Below, one piece after another: positions 52,877-60,823 of a DNA stretch of 64,000 nucleotides. The notes beneath the pieces are model-generated. The model ran no database searches. It was not told the DNA's origin and worked only from the letters and a program-made list of their open reading frames with translations. The translations under genes were made by a program, and so were the position numbers. The DNA comes from JAITWN01 sp964437335 (GTDB lineage: Bacteria; Pseudomonadota; Gammaproteobacteria; SZUA-140), in NCBI GenBank assembly GCA_964437335.1, contig CAYTGL010000002.1, forward strand, positions 85,290-149,289, in the 5' to 3' direction. Each line of letters opens with the position of its first letter. The first letter of the stretch is position 1.

Positions 52877-54226
52877 ATGACGGACAGACACGCGATGAGC
52901 AGCCCGCATATCCTGCCGGTTCCGCACCTTACAACAGGCCTGAACGGCCCGCTGTTGCAGATCGAAGGCCATCTGCTCGAGCGCCAGACCGCGATCGAGA
53001 CCTGGTTCCGGCGCGAGTGGGTGAAGACCCAGGCGCCGTTCTATACGTCGGTCGACCTGCGCAACGCCGGCTTCAAGCTCGCCCCGGTCGACACGAACCT
53101 GTTCCCGGCCGGATTCAACAACCTGAATCCGGCTTTCATGCCGCTGTGCATCCAGGCGATGCAGGCCGCGGTCGAGCATGTGTGCCCGACCGCCGGTCAG
53201 ATCATCCTCGTGCCCGAGAATCACACCCGCAACAGCTTCTATATGGAAAGCCTCGCGACGCTGCAGGAGATCCTGCACAAGGCCGGTTTCGAGGTACGCA
53301 TCGGCTCCCTGCTCGAGGACATCAAACTGCCTCTCGAACTGAGCCTGCCCTCCGGGCGATCACTGCGGCTCGAGAAACTCGAGCGCACCGGCAACAAGGT
53401 CCACATCGGCGCGTTCACCCCGTGCATGGTGCTGCTGAACAACGACCTCGCCTCCGGCCGCCCGCCGATCCTGGAAGGACTGAAGCAGCCGGTCGCCCCG
53501 CCGCTCGCGCTCGGCTGGTCGAATCGGCTCAAGTCCGACCACTTCCGTCTCTACAAGCAGGTCGTCGAGGAATTCGCGAGCCTCATCGGGGTCGATCCGT
53601 GGCTGTTCGCCCCGCAATTCCTCAAATGCGGCGAGATCAACTTCATGAAGCGCGAGGGCGAGGAATGCCTGGCGGCGAACGTCGATTCGCTGCTGCAATC
53701 GATCCAGCGCAAGTACGATGAGTACGGCGTCGACCGGCGACCCTTTGTCGTCGTCAAGGCCGACGCCGGCACCTACGGGATGGGCATCATGATGGTGCAC
53801 TCGACTGATGAGGTGCGCGCACTGAACCGCAAGGAGCGCACCCGGATGGCCGCATCCAAGGGCGGCAGCGAGACGACGAAGGTCATCGTCCAGGAAGGGG
53901 TTTATACCTTCGAGACCTGGGGCGACACCCAGGCGGTCAGTGAGCCGGTCGTCTACATGATCGACCACTTCGTCGTCGGCGGCTTCTACCGCGTGCATAC
54001 GCGGCGCGGCCCCGACGAGAATCTGAACGCCCCCGGCATGCACTTCGAACCGCTGGCCTTTGCCGATTGCTGCACCCAGCCTGACCACCATCTCGCACCG
54101 GATGCACAGCCGAACCGCTTCTATGCCTACGGGGTCATCGCGCGCCTCGCATTGCTCGCCGCGGCGCGCGAAATTGCGGCGCACGCAGCCGCCGACGAGG
54201 CGGAGAGCGCCGCGCTGTCGCTCTGA
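52877..54226 (+). CDS. gshA: glutamate--cysteine ligase, proteobacterial GshA type
   Basis: 449 aa. It makes gamma-glutamylcysteine, the first step of glutathione synthesis. It belongs to the ligase type found in Acidithiobacillus and related proteobacteria rather than the E. coli type: FNNLNPAFMPLCIQ, ILVPENHTRNSFYMESL, FVVVKADAGTYGMGIMMV and VYMIDHFVVGGFYRVH. GGAAGG lies six bases upstream of the ATG. gshB follows after 8 bp, so both steps are in one operon. Confidence 0.9.
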   Translation: MTDRHAMSSPHILPVPHLTTGLNGPLLQIEGHLLERQTAIETWFRREWVKTQAPFYTSVDLRNAGFKLAPVDTNLFPAGFNNLNPAFMPLCIQAMQAAVEHVCPTAGQIILVPENHTRNSFYMESLATLQEILHKAGFEVRIGSLLEDIKLPLELSLPSGRSLRLEKLERTGNKVHIGAFTPCMVLLNNDLASGRPPILEGLKQPVAPPLALGWSNRLKSDHFRLYKQVVEEFASLIGVDPWLFAPQFLKCGEINFMKREGEECLAANVDSLLQSIQRKYDEYGVDRRPFVVVKADAGTYGMGIMMVHSTDEVRALNRKERTRMAASKGGSETTKVIVQEGVYTFETWGDTQAVSEPVVYMIDHFVVGGFYRVHTRRGPDENLNAPGMHFEPLAFADCCTQPDHHLAPDAQPNRFYAYGVIARLALLAAAREIAAHAAADEAESAALSL

Positions 54227-54234
54227 GCGCCGCG

Positions 54235-55179
54235 ATGATCCAGCTCGGTGTCGTCATGGATCCGATCGCCGCGATCAAGCCGGCGAAGGACAGCACGCTG
54301 GCGATGCTGCTCGAGGCCCAGGCCCGCGGTTATGCGATCTGGTACATGGAGCAGTCCGACCTGTCGCTGCGCGGCGCCGAAGTCAGCGCGCGCATGCAGG
54401 CATTGACCGTGCGCGACAGCGCGCATGACTGGTTCACGCTCGGCGAGGAACGCACCGCGCCGCTTGCCGGACTCGACGTGATCCTGATGCGCAAGGATCC
54501 GCCGTTCGATATCGAGTATGTCTATACCACGCTGTTGCTCGAACTCGCCGAGCAGACCGGCGTGCTGGTCGTCAATAAGCCCGCCGCGCTGCGCGACACT
54601 AACGAGAAGCTTGCGGTCGCGGGGTTCCCCGAATGCAGCGCGCCGACGCTGGTTACGCGCAAACCCGCCGACCTGCGCGCCTTCCTCGCCGAGCACCGCG
54701 ACATCATCATCAAACCGTTGCAGGGGATGGGTGGTGAATCGGTGTTCCGCGTCACCGAAGGCAATCCGAACATCAACGTCATCATCGAGATCATGACCGA
54801 GCGCGGCCATACGCTGACGATGGCGCAGCGCTACCTGCCGGAGATCAAGGACGGCGACAAGCGCATCCTGCTCGTCGACGGCGAGCCGGTGCCGTATGCG
54901 CTGGCGCGCCTGCCGGCGCCGGGCGAGACCCGCGCGAATCTCGCGGCCGGCGGTCGCGGCGTCGGACAAAAGCTCAGCGCGCGCGACCGCGAGATCTGTG
55001 ACCGGGTCGGCCCGGTGCTGCGCGAGCGCGGACTGATGTTCGTCGGCCTCGACGTCATCGGCGACTGGCTGACCGAAATCAATGTCACGAGTCCGACCTG
55101 CATCCGGGAACTCGATGCGCAATTCGGGCTCAATATCAGCGCGAAACTGATGGATGTGATCGAGGCCCGCCTGCGGTGA
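54235..55179 (+). CDS. gshB: glutathione synthetase
   Basis: 314 aa ATP-grasp enzyme. Motifs: QLGVVMDPIAAIKPAKDST at the N-terminus, LMRKDPPFDIEYVYTT, IIKPLQGMGGESVFRV (ATP loop) and the C-terminal FVGLDVIGDWLTEINVTSP. Length matches E. coli GshB (316). It is cotranscribed with gshA and lies upstream of the apbE module and tonB. Confidence 0.96.
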   Translation: MIQLGVVMDPIAAIKPAKDSTLAMLLEAQARGYAIWYMEQSDLSLRGAEVSARMQALTVRDSAHDWFTLGEERTAPLAGLDVILMRKDPPFDIEYVYTTLLLELAEQTGVLVVNKPAALRDTNEKLAVAGFPECSAPTLVTRKPADLRAFLAEHRDIIIKPLQGMGGESVFRVTEGNPNINVIIEIMTERGHTLTMAQRYLPEIKDGDKRILLVDGEPVPYALARLPAPGETRANLAAGGRGVGQKLSARDREICDRVGPVLRERGLMFVGLDVIGDWLTEINVTSPTCIRELDAQFGLNISAKLMDVIEARLR

Positions 55180-55222
55180 GACGCCGCGTCAGGCGAACAC
55201 CGGATTGCATGGGGATCACCAG

Positions 55223-56272
55223 GTGAAACACGCAGTCATTGCCATGCTGTCATGTATGCTGCTCGCAGCCCTGCAGACAGGCTGCTCGCCTGCGCCGGAT
55301 CCGACCTACAAGACGGAGTTTTTCACGCTCGGGACGCTCGTTAACGTGAGCCTTTGGGGCGTCGACGACGCGAAGGGCGCCGAGGCTGTGCGCGCGGTCG
55401 AGCGGTCGCTCGACGAGGTGGAGCGCCTGTGGCATGCCTGGGAACCCAGCGAACTGATGCGCATCAATGCCGCGCTGGCCACCGGCGAGACCGTCAGCGT
55501 CGATGCGCAGACAACCGCGGTGCTGCAGCAGGCGGCGCGACTCGCGCAGGCGAGCGACCACCTGTTCAACCCGGCGATCGGACACCTCGTCGCGCTGTGG
55601 GGCTTTCACAGCGATACCGCGCCGACCGGCCCGCCGCCTCCGGACGCGGCGATCGAACGCCTCGTCGCCACGGCGCCGACGATGGACACGCTGGTATTCG
55701 ATGGCCTGCAGATACACGGCACCAATCCTGCCGTGCAGATCGATCTCGGCGCCTTCGCCAAGGGCCTCGGCGTCGATCACGCGATCGCGGCGCTGCGCGC
55801 GCTCGGCATCGACAATGCGATCGTCAATGCCGGCGGCGACCTGCGCGCGATCGGCCGTCATGGCGAACGGCCCTGGCGCATCGGCATCCGCCATCCGGTC
55901 GATCGCGGCATCATCGCCTCGCTCGAGACCCATGGTGACGAGAGCGTCTTCACGTCAGGCAACTATGAACGTTATTTCGATTACGAAGGCAAACGCTATC
56001 ATCACATCATCGACCCGCGCAGCGGCCGGCCCGCGCAGGGCGCCCTGTCGGTGACGGTGATACTCGACAATGCCGCCGAGGCCGATGCGGCCGTGACCGC
56101 GCTATTTGTCGCAGGACCCGTCGGCTGGCGCGATACCGCGCGGCGACTCGGCATCACGCAAGTAATGCTGATCGATGCCGATATGAACGTACACATGACG
56201 CCGGCGATGGCCGACCGCATCCGTTTCGAGGTCGCCCCGCCGCCGGCCATCATCATCGGAGACACCGGATGA
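55223..56272 (+). CDS. apbE: FAD:protein FMN transferase (lipoprotein)
   Basis: 349 aa. The signal peptide ends in LLAALQTGC, a lipobox. ApbE attaches FMN to a Thr/Ser of exported redox proteins. It shows LWHAWEPSELMRIN, DLGAFAKGLGVDHA, NAGGDLRAIG and YHHIIDPRSGRPAQG, the FAD and metal motifs. The start was placed at GTG 55223; a TTG at 55205 is possible. The stop overlaps the next gene by 4 bp. No FMN-binding acceptor protein is encoded in the window. Confidence 0.92.
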   Translation: MKHAVIAMLSCMLLAALQTGCSPAPDPTYKTEFFTLGTLVNVSLWGVDDAKGAEAVRAVERSLDEVERLWHAWEPSELMRINAALATGETVSVDAQTTAVLQQAARLAQASDHLFNPAIGHLVALWGFHSDTAPTGPPPPDAAIERLVATAPTMDTLVFDGLQIHGTNPAVQIDLGAFAKGLGVDHAIAALRALGIDNAIVNAGGDLRAIGRHGERPWRIGIRHPVDRGIIASLETHGDESVFTSGNYERYFDYEGKRYHHIIDPRSGRPAQGALSVTVILDNAAEADAAVTALFVAGPVGWRDTARRLGITQVMLIDADMNVHMTPAMADRIRFEVAPPPAIIIGDTG

Positions 56273-56628
56273 CCCGCGCAGACCTCGTCGTTGTCGCCTT
56301 CGCGCTGGTGCTGGTCCCGTGGCTGTATGTCGCCCACTGGGGCGACGGCGCGCCCGGGGAGACCGTGCGCATCGTCGACGCGCACGGCGCCGAGACCCTG
56401 GCGTCGCTGCACGACGCGCGCACGATCACGATCGACGGGCCGTTAGGCGCGAGCGTCATAGAGATTCGCGACGGCGCCGCCCGTTTCGTCGCCTCGCCGT
56501 GCCAGGGAAAACACTGCATCCACAGCGGCTGGCTGCGCGACGGCGGCGACGTCACCGCCTGCCTGCCAAACCGCATCAGCCTCGCTGTCGTCTCCACCGA
56601 CCCGCGCTTCGACAGTATCAATTTCTAG
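56269..56628 (+). CDS. membrane-anchored NusG domain II-like protein
   Basis: 119 aa. One N-terminal hydrophobic helix (LVVVAFALVLVPWLYVAHW) is followed by an extracytoplasmic NusG-II-like beta domain with a conserved CxxxxC pair (SPCQGKHCIHSGW) and a third Cys in TACLPNR. Homologues accompany ApbE and Gx transporters in flavin-based extracytosolic electron-transfer loci (EetA-like in Listeria). The ATG overlaps the apbE stop. Confidence 0.8.
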   Translation: MTRADLVVVAFALVLVPWLYVAHWGDGAPGETVRIVDAHGAETLASLHDARTITIDGPLGASVIEIRDGAARFVASPCQGKHCIHSGWLRDGGDVTACLPNRISLAVVSTDPRFDSINF

Positions 56629-56690
56629 GGATCAGCCCTGACAGTTATCATGTCATTCGCAGACCGGGTTGAATCGATGAGGTCCCCGAC

Positions 56691-57308
56691 ATGTTGAATG
56701 TCAGGTCTGAGCCCAAAACGATCACGCTGACCGCGGAGCGGGCGGATTATCGCATCGCGTGGCTCGCGGCGCTGGCGATCACGATTCATATCGCCGAGAG
56801 CGCGCTGCCGAGTCCGCTGCCCGGGGTCAAGCCGGGGCTCGCGAATGTCGTCACGATCGCGGTGCTGATGCTGTACGGCTGGCGCGCGGCGATCTGGGTC
56901 AGCCTGCTCCGCGTCATCGTCGGCAGCCTGCTGATCGGGACTTTTCTGACGCCGACCTTCGTGCTGAGCCTGACCGGCGCGCTCGCGGCGCTCGCGGCCG
57001 TCGGTCTCGGGCAGTGGCTGTTCCGTTTCCGACTGTGGGGCGGCCTCGGTCCGATCGGCTACTGCCTGCTCGCGGCGATGGCGCATATGGCGGGACAATT
57101 TTTCGCTGCCTATGCGCTGTTCATCCCGCACCCGGCGTTGTTCGCGCTGTTGCCGGTTCTGATGACCGTCGCTGTTTTTTTCGGCCTGCTGAGCGGTATC
57201 ATCGTCAAGTCCATGATGGCGCGGTTACCGCTGTATTCCGAGAATGAGCCCGGGAATGAGCCTGGAAACAGGCCTGAAGATGAGCCCGTCGATGAACGCC
57301 GTCGCTAA
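56691..57308 (+). CDS. Gx transporter family protein (heptaprenyl diphosphate synthase component I-like)
   Basis: 205 aa with about five hydrophobic segments: TIHIAESALPSPLPGVKPGL, the LLRVIVGSLLIGTFL helix and others. It resembles ECF-S-type membrane components (EetB-like) that accompany apbE and NusG-II genes. The C-terminal tail has an imperfect repeat (ENEPGNEPGNRPEDEPVDE) that is overlapped in another frame by the start of tonB. GAGG lies eight bases before the ATG. Confidence 0.82.
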   Translation: MLNVRSEPKTITLTAERADYRIAWLAALAITIHIAESALPSPLPGVKPGLANVVTIAVLMLYGWRAAIWVSLLRVIVGSLLIGTFLTPTFVLSLTGALAALAAVGLGQWLFRFRLWGGLGPIGYCLLAAMAHMAGQFFAAYALFIPHPALFALLPVLMTVAVFFGLLSGIIVKSMMARLPLYSENEPGNEPGNRPEDEPVDERRR

Positions 57309-58182
57309 CGCCCCGCAGATCGATCCGTCAGACCGCCTCGGCATGACGCTGTTCGTCGCCGTGGTCGTGCACGCGATCATCGTCCTCGGAGTCACGTTCC
57401 AGCCCGATCTGACGCGGCTGCCGCAGATCAAGAGCCCGCCCATCGAGATCAAGCTGGTCCACCAGACCAGCGATGAGAAGCCGGAGGACGCCAAAGCCCT
57501 GGCCCAGGCCAGCCTCGATGGCGGCGGCGAACATGAACAGCCCGAAAGCCCGCAGAGCCCGGCATTTACACCGATCAATCCGCAGCGAATGGGCGCCGAC
57601 AGCGTCATCACCCGCCCGGCCGCGCCCCCGCCGCCGGAGCGGCCACCGGAGTCGCGCCCACTGACCCAAGCGCGCTCGGACCTGCGCGCCGTCACGCCGC
57701 CGGACACCGACCCCGAAACCGTGCGCCAGCCGCTGACGGCCGAGGAGCTGGTCGCCCGCAGCATCGAGATCGCGACGCTGAGCGCCGAGATCAGCCAGGC
57801 GATGACCGATTTTGCCCAGCGCGGCCGGCACCGCTACATCTCGGCCCGGACCCGGGAGTTCCGCGACGCGGTCTATCTCGACGCCTGGCGCGCCAAGATC
57901 GAGCGCATCGGCAACCTGAACTACCCCGAGGAGGCCAAACGCCGCAATATCACCGGAAACCTGCTGCTCGATGTCGCGATCAACGCCGACGGCAGCCTGC
58001 AGGGCGTCACGTTGCTGCGCTCCTCCGGGCACAAGGTACTGGACGACGCGGCAATGCGCATCGTCTATCTTTCGGCGCCATTCTCTCCTTTTTCGCAGGA
58101 GATGAAGAAAGATACCGACGTATTGCATATCACCCGCAACTGGGAGTTCCTCGACAGCCACTCGCTCACCACGCAGCGCTAA
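57280..58182 (+). CDS. tonB: TonB-like energy-transducing protein
   Basis: 300 aa. An N-terminal transmembrane anchor (TLFVAVVVHAIIVLGVTF) is followed by a Pro-rich periplasmic spacer (about 85-130) and a C-terminal TonB domain with IGNLNYPEEAKRRNITGNLL and a final beta strand. It sits in the position of P. aeruginosa tonB3 (gshB-tonB3-yqgE), a gene linked there to twitching motility. ATGs at 57244 and 57292 are alternative starts; the region overlaps the preceding gene. Confidence 0.88.
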   Translation: MSPSMNAVANAPQIDPSDRLGMTLFVAVVVHAIIVLGVTFQPDLTRLPQIKSPPIEIKLVHQTSDEKPEDAKALAQASLDGGGEHEQPESPQSPAFTPINPQRMGADSVITRPAAPPPPERPPESRPLTQARSDLRAVTPPDTDPETVRQPLTAEELVARSIEIATLSAEISQAMTDFAQRGRHRYISARTREFRDAVYLDAWRAKIERIGNLNYPEEAKRRNITGNLLLDVAINADGSLQGVTLLRSSGHKVLDDAAMRIVYLSAPFSPFSQEMKKDTDVLHITRNWEFLDSHSLTTQR

Positions 58183-58218
58183 AAGGGTCAGACCCTATTA
58201 ATAGGGTCTGACCCTTTT
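58181..58218. repeat. GGGTCAGACCC-family perfect palindrome
   Basis: AAAAGGGTCAGACCCTAT (58181-58198) and ATAGGGTCTGACCCTTTT (58201-58218) are exact reverse complements around TA. The element begins inside the tonB stop codon (TAA 58180-58182) and ends 19 bp before yqgE. Confidence 0.88.
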
Positions 58219-58237
58219 GCCGTGCGATAATCGGTCC

Positions 58238-58801
58238 ATGTCCGTCACGATGAAGCTCACCAACCAGTTCCTGATCGCAATGCCGACACTGCAGGATCCG
58301 AATTTCTTCCACGGGGTCACCTGGCTGTGCGAGCACAACGCGCAGGGGGCGATGGGGATCATGATCAACCGCCGGCTCGACATCGAAATGGGCGAGGTGC
58401 TGAAACAGATGAACATCCCGACCGAACTCGAAACGGTACGGCGCCAGCCGCTCTATCTCGGCGGGCCGGTCCAGACCGAGCGCGGCTTCGTGATCCACAA
58501 GCCGCATGGCGAGTGGGACGTCACGCTGAAGGTGACCGATGAACTCGGCGTCACCTCGTCGCGCGACATCCTCGAAGCGATCGCGCGCGGCGAGGGGCCG
58601 GAACACAGCCTGGTCGCGCTTGGCTACGCCGGCTGGGGTCCGGGCCAGATTGAGCGGGAGATCGGCGAGAATGCCTGGATCAACGTCGATGCCGACGACC
58701 GTATCCTGTTCGATACCCCGAGCGAGCAGTGCTGGGAAGCGGCCGCGGCGCTGAGCGGGGTCGATATCCACCGCCTGTCGACGCACTTCGGGCGCGCATG
58801 A
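58238..58801 (+). CDS. yqgE: YqgE/AlgH family protein
   Basis: 187 aa, the same length as E. coli YqgE. It contains LTNQFLIAMPTLQDPNF, HNAQGAMGIMINRR and GYAGWGPGQIEREI, the family core. In Pseudomonas the homologue was named AlgH after an alginate phenotype, but its biochemical role is unknown. The start MSVTMKLTNQ was chosen over an ATG seven codons upstream that touches the repeat. The stop overlaps yqgF by 4 bp. Confidence 0.93.
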   Translation: MSVTMKLTNQFLIAMPTLQDPNFFHGVTWLCEHNAQGAMGIMINRRLDIEMGEVLKQMNIPTELETVRRQPLYLGGPVQTERGFVIHKPHGEWDVTLKVTDELGVTSSRDILEAIARGEGPEHSLVALGYAGWGPGQIEREIGENAWINVDADDRILFDTPSEQCWEAAAALSGVDIHRLSTHFGRA

Positions 58802-59256
58802 AGCGCGCCGACCGCACCCTGCTCGGCTTCGATTTCGGGAAAAAATATATCGGCGTCGCGGTCGGTCAGGAGCTGACGGGCGCCGCGACGCCGCTCGAAA
58901 CGCTGCACACGGTCAGCGACAAGCCCGACTGGGACGCGATCACCCGCCTGATCGAGACCTGGCGGCCCGCCGGACTGGTCGTCGGCATCCCGCTGCACAT
59001 GGACGGCAGCGAGCAGGAGATGACGCACGAGGCGCGCCGCTTTGCGCGCCAACTGGCCGGGCGCTTCCATCTGCCGGTCTATCCGGTCGACGAACGTCTG
59101 TCCACGATCGAAGCCGGACAAATGATGCACGACAGCGATACCGACCGCCACCGCGCCCGCCGCAAGCGCGGTATCGACGCGATCGCGGCCCAGATCATCC
59201 TGCAGACCTGGTTCAGCGAGACGGATGGCGGGGCGCAGGACCACGGGGACGGTTGA
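58798..59256 (+). CDS. yqgF: putative pre-16S rRNA nuclease / RuvX
   Basis: 152 aa RNase H-fold protein. The acidic residues are in LLGFDFGKKYIGVAV (first Asp), LVVGIPLHMDGSE, PVYPVDERLST and KRGIDAIAAQIIL (last Asp). In E. coli YqgF processes the 5' end of 16S rRNA. The ATG overlaps the yqgE stop as ATGA. The first strand retains the usual FDFG. Confidence 0.93.
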   Translation: MKRADRTLLGFDFGKKYIGVAVGQELTGAATPLETLHTVSDKPDWDAITRLIETWRPAGLVVGIPLHMDGSEQEMTHEARRFARQLAGRFHLPVYPVDERLSTIEAGQMMHDSDTDRHRARRKRGIDAIAAQIILQTWFSETDGGAQDHGDG

Positions 59257-59318
59257 CGGGCACTCGACGCCGCGCTGCCGACTCTGTACCATTTCCAGCA
59301 CCTAAAGGCGCCGCGATC

Positions 59319-59843
59319 ATGACCCTGGAACCCGAAAAAGCCGACCTGGACGCCACGATCCGGGGTATGGCGAGTGCGCTGCGCCGCCTGCTGACGGAAC
59401 GCGGCATCTCCGACCCGCTGATGGCCGGCATCTACAGCGGCGGGGTCTGGGTCGCGAACCGCTTGCATCAGCTGCTCGAACTGCGTGACCCCCTGTCGAC
59501 GCTCGATATCTCGTTCTATCGCGACGACTTCACCCGTGTCGGAATCCATCCGCAGGTCCGGCCCTCGCACCTGCCGGTCTCGATCGACGACCGCCACATC
59601 ATCCTCGTCGACGACGTGCTGAACACCGGGCGCACGATCCGCGCGGCGCTGAACGAAATCTTCGACTACGGCCGGCCGGCGTCGATCCTGCTCGCGGCGC
59701 TGGTCGAGCGCGGCGGCCGTGAACTGCCGATCCAGGCCGATGTCGTCGGCCTGCAGATCCCGCTCGCGAAGGGCCAGCATATCAAGCTGCACGGGCCGGA
59801 CCCGCTCAGACTCAGCATCAACCGATCGCCGAAAAAGGACTGA
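59319..59843 (+). CDS. pyrR: bifunctional PyrR regulator / uracil phosphoribosyltransferase-like protein
   Basis: 174 aa phosphoribosyltransferase fold. The PRPP loop is VDDVLNTGRTIR and the N-terminal part has GIYSGGVWVANRL. In Bacillus PyrR attenuates pyr operons by binding RNA; in gammaproteobacteria its regulatory role is less clear, and I see no PyrR binding loop upstream. The start ATG 59319 has AAAGG ten bases before it. A TTG at 59253 overlapping the yqgF stop is an alternative that adds 22 residues. Confidence 0.9.
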   Translation: MTLEPEKADLDATIRGMASALRRLLTERGISDPLMAGIYSGGVWVANRLHQLLELRDPLSTLDISFYRDDFTRVGIHPQVRPSHLPVSIDDRHIILVDDVLNTGRTIRAALNEIFDYGRPASILLAALVERGGRELPIQADVVGLQIPLAKGQHIKLHGPDPLRLSINRSPKKD

Positions 59844-59851
59844 CGCAAGGC

Positions 59852-60823
59852 GTGGACAAACGCAATCTCCAACTCGACAGCCAGGGCGGGCTGCGTCATT
59901 TCCTGACGATCGAGGGCCTCAAACGCGAATTGCTGATTGACCTGCTCGACACCGCTGAATCGCTCTCATCAGTCGCCGAACAAACCGTCAAGAAGGTGCC
60001 GCTGCTGCGCGGCAAGACCATCGTCAACCTGTTCTTCGAAGCGAGCACACGCACCCGGACGACCTTCGAGCTCGCGGCCAAACGGCTCTCCGCCGACGTG
60101 CTGAACATCAACATCCCCGCCTCGGCGACGACCAAGGGCGAGACGCTGCTCGACATGCTGCGCAACCTCGAGGCGATGAACTGCGACATGTTCATCGTGC
60201 GTCACGCCGACAGTGGCGCGGCGCATTTCATCGCGCGTCATGCGGCGCCGCATGTCAGCATCATCAACGCCGGCGACGGCCGTCACGCGCATCCGACCCA
60301 GGCGATGCTCGACATGTTCACGATCCGCCGCGAGAAGGGCGCGTTCCACAAGCTCAAGGTCGCGATCGTCGGCGACATCCTGCATTCGCGGGTCGCGCGC
60401 TCGCAGATCCATGCGCTGTCGACGCTCGGCGTCGAGGAGATCCGCGTCATCGGACCGCGCACGCTGATCCCGGTCGAGGCGCATACGCTCGGCGTCCATG
60501 TCCATCACGAACTGCGCGAGGGTCTGCGCGACATCGACGTGGTCATCATGCTGCGCCTGCAACGCGAGCGCATGGGCGGCGCGTTCCTGCCGAGCGAGCA
60601 TGAATATTTCCGTCTCTACGGGCTGACCACGCGCCAGCTCGAACTTGCCAGGCCCGACGCGATCGTCATGCATCCGGGGCCGATCAACCGCGGCGTCGAG
60701 ATCGACTCATCGGTCGCCGACGGGCCGCGCTCGGTGATCCTGCAGCAGGTCACGCACGGCATCGCAATGCGCATGGCGGTGATGTCGAAAGCGATGGCGC
60801 ACGCCGGGGTCAGGGTGGAATGA
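59852..60823 (+). CDS. pyrB: aspartate carbamoyltransferase catalytic subunit
   Basis: 323 aa. The carbamoyl phosphate loop FFEASTRTRTTFELA, the HPTQAMLDMFTI motif (aspartate carbamoyltransferase signature) and the MHPGPINRGVEID segment are intact. The GTG start is 8 bp after pyrR. As in Pseudomonas, the gene is followed by an overlapping pyrC-like gene whose product is probably needed for assembly of the ATCase complex. Confidence 0.96.
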   Translation: MDKRNLQLDSQGGLRHFLTIEGLKRELLIDLLDTAESLSSVAEQTVKKVPLLRGKTIVNLFFEASTRTRTTFELAAKRLSADVLNINIPASATTKGETLLDMLRNLEAMNCDMFIVRHADSGAAHFIARHAAPHVSIINAGDGRHAHPTQAMLDMFTIRREKGAFHKLKVAIVGDILHSRVARSQIHALSTLGVEEIRVIGPRTLIPVEAHTLGVHVHHELREGLRDIDVVIMLRLQRERMGGAFLPSEHEYFRLYGLTTRQLELARPDAIVMHPGPINRGVEIDSSVADGPRSVILQQVTHGIAMRMAVMSKAMAHAGVRVE

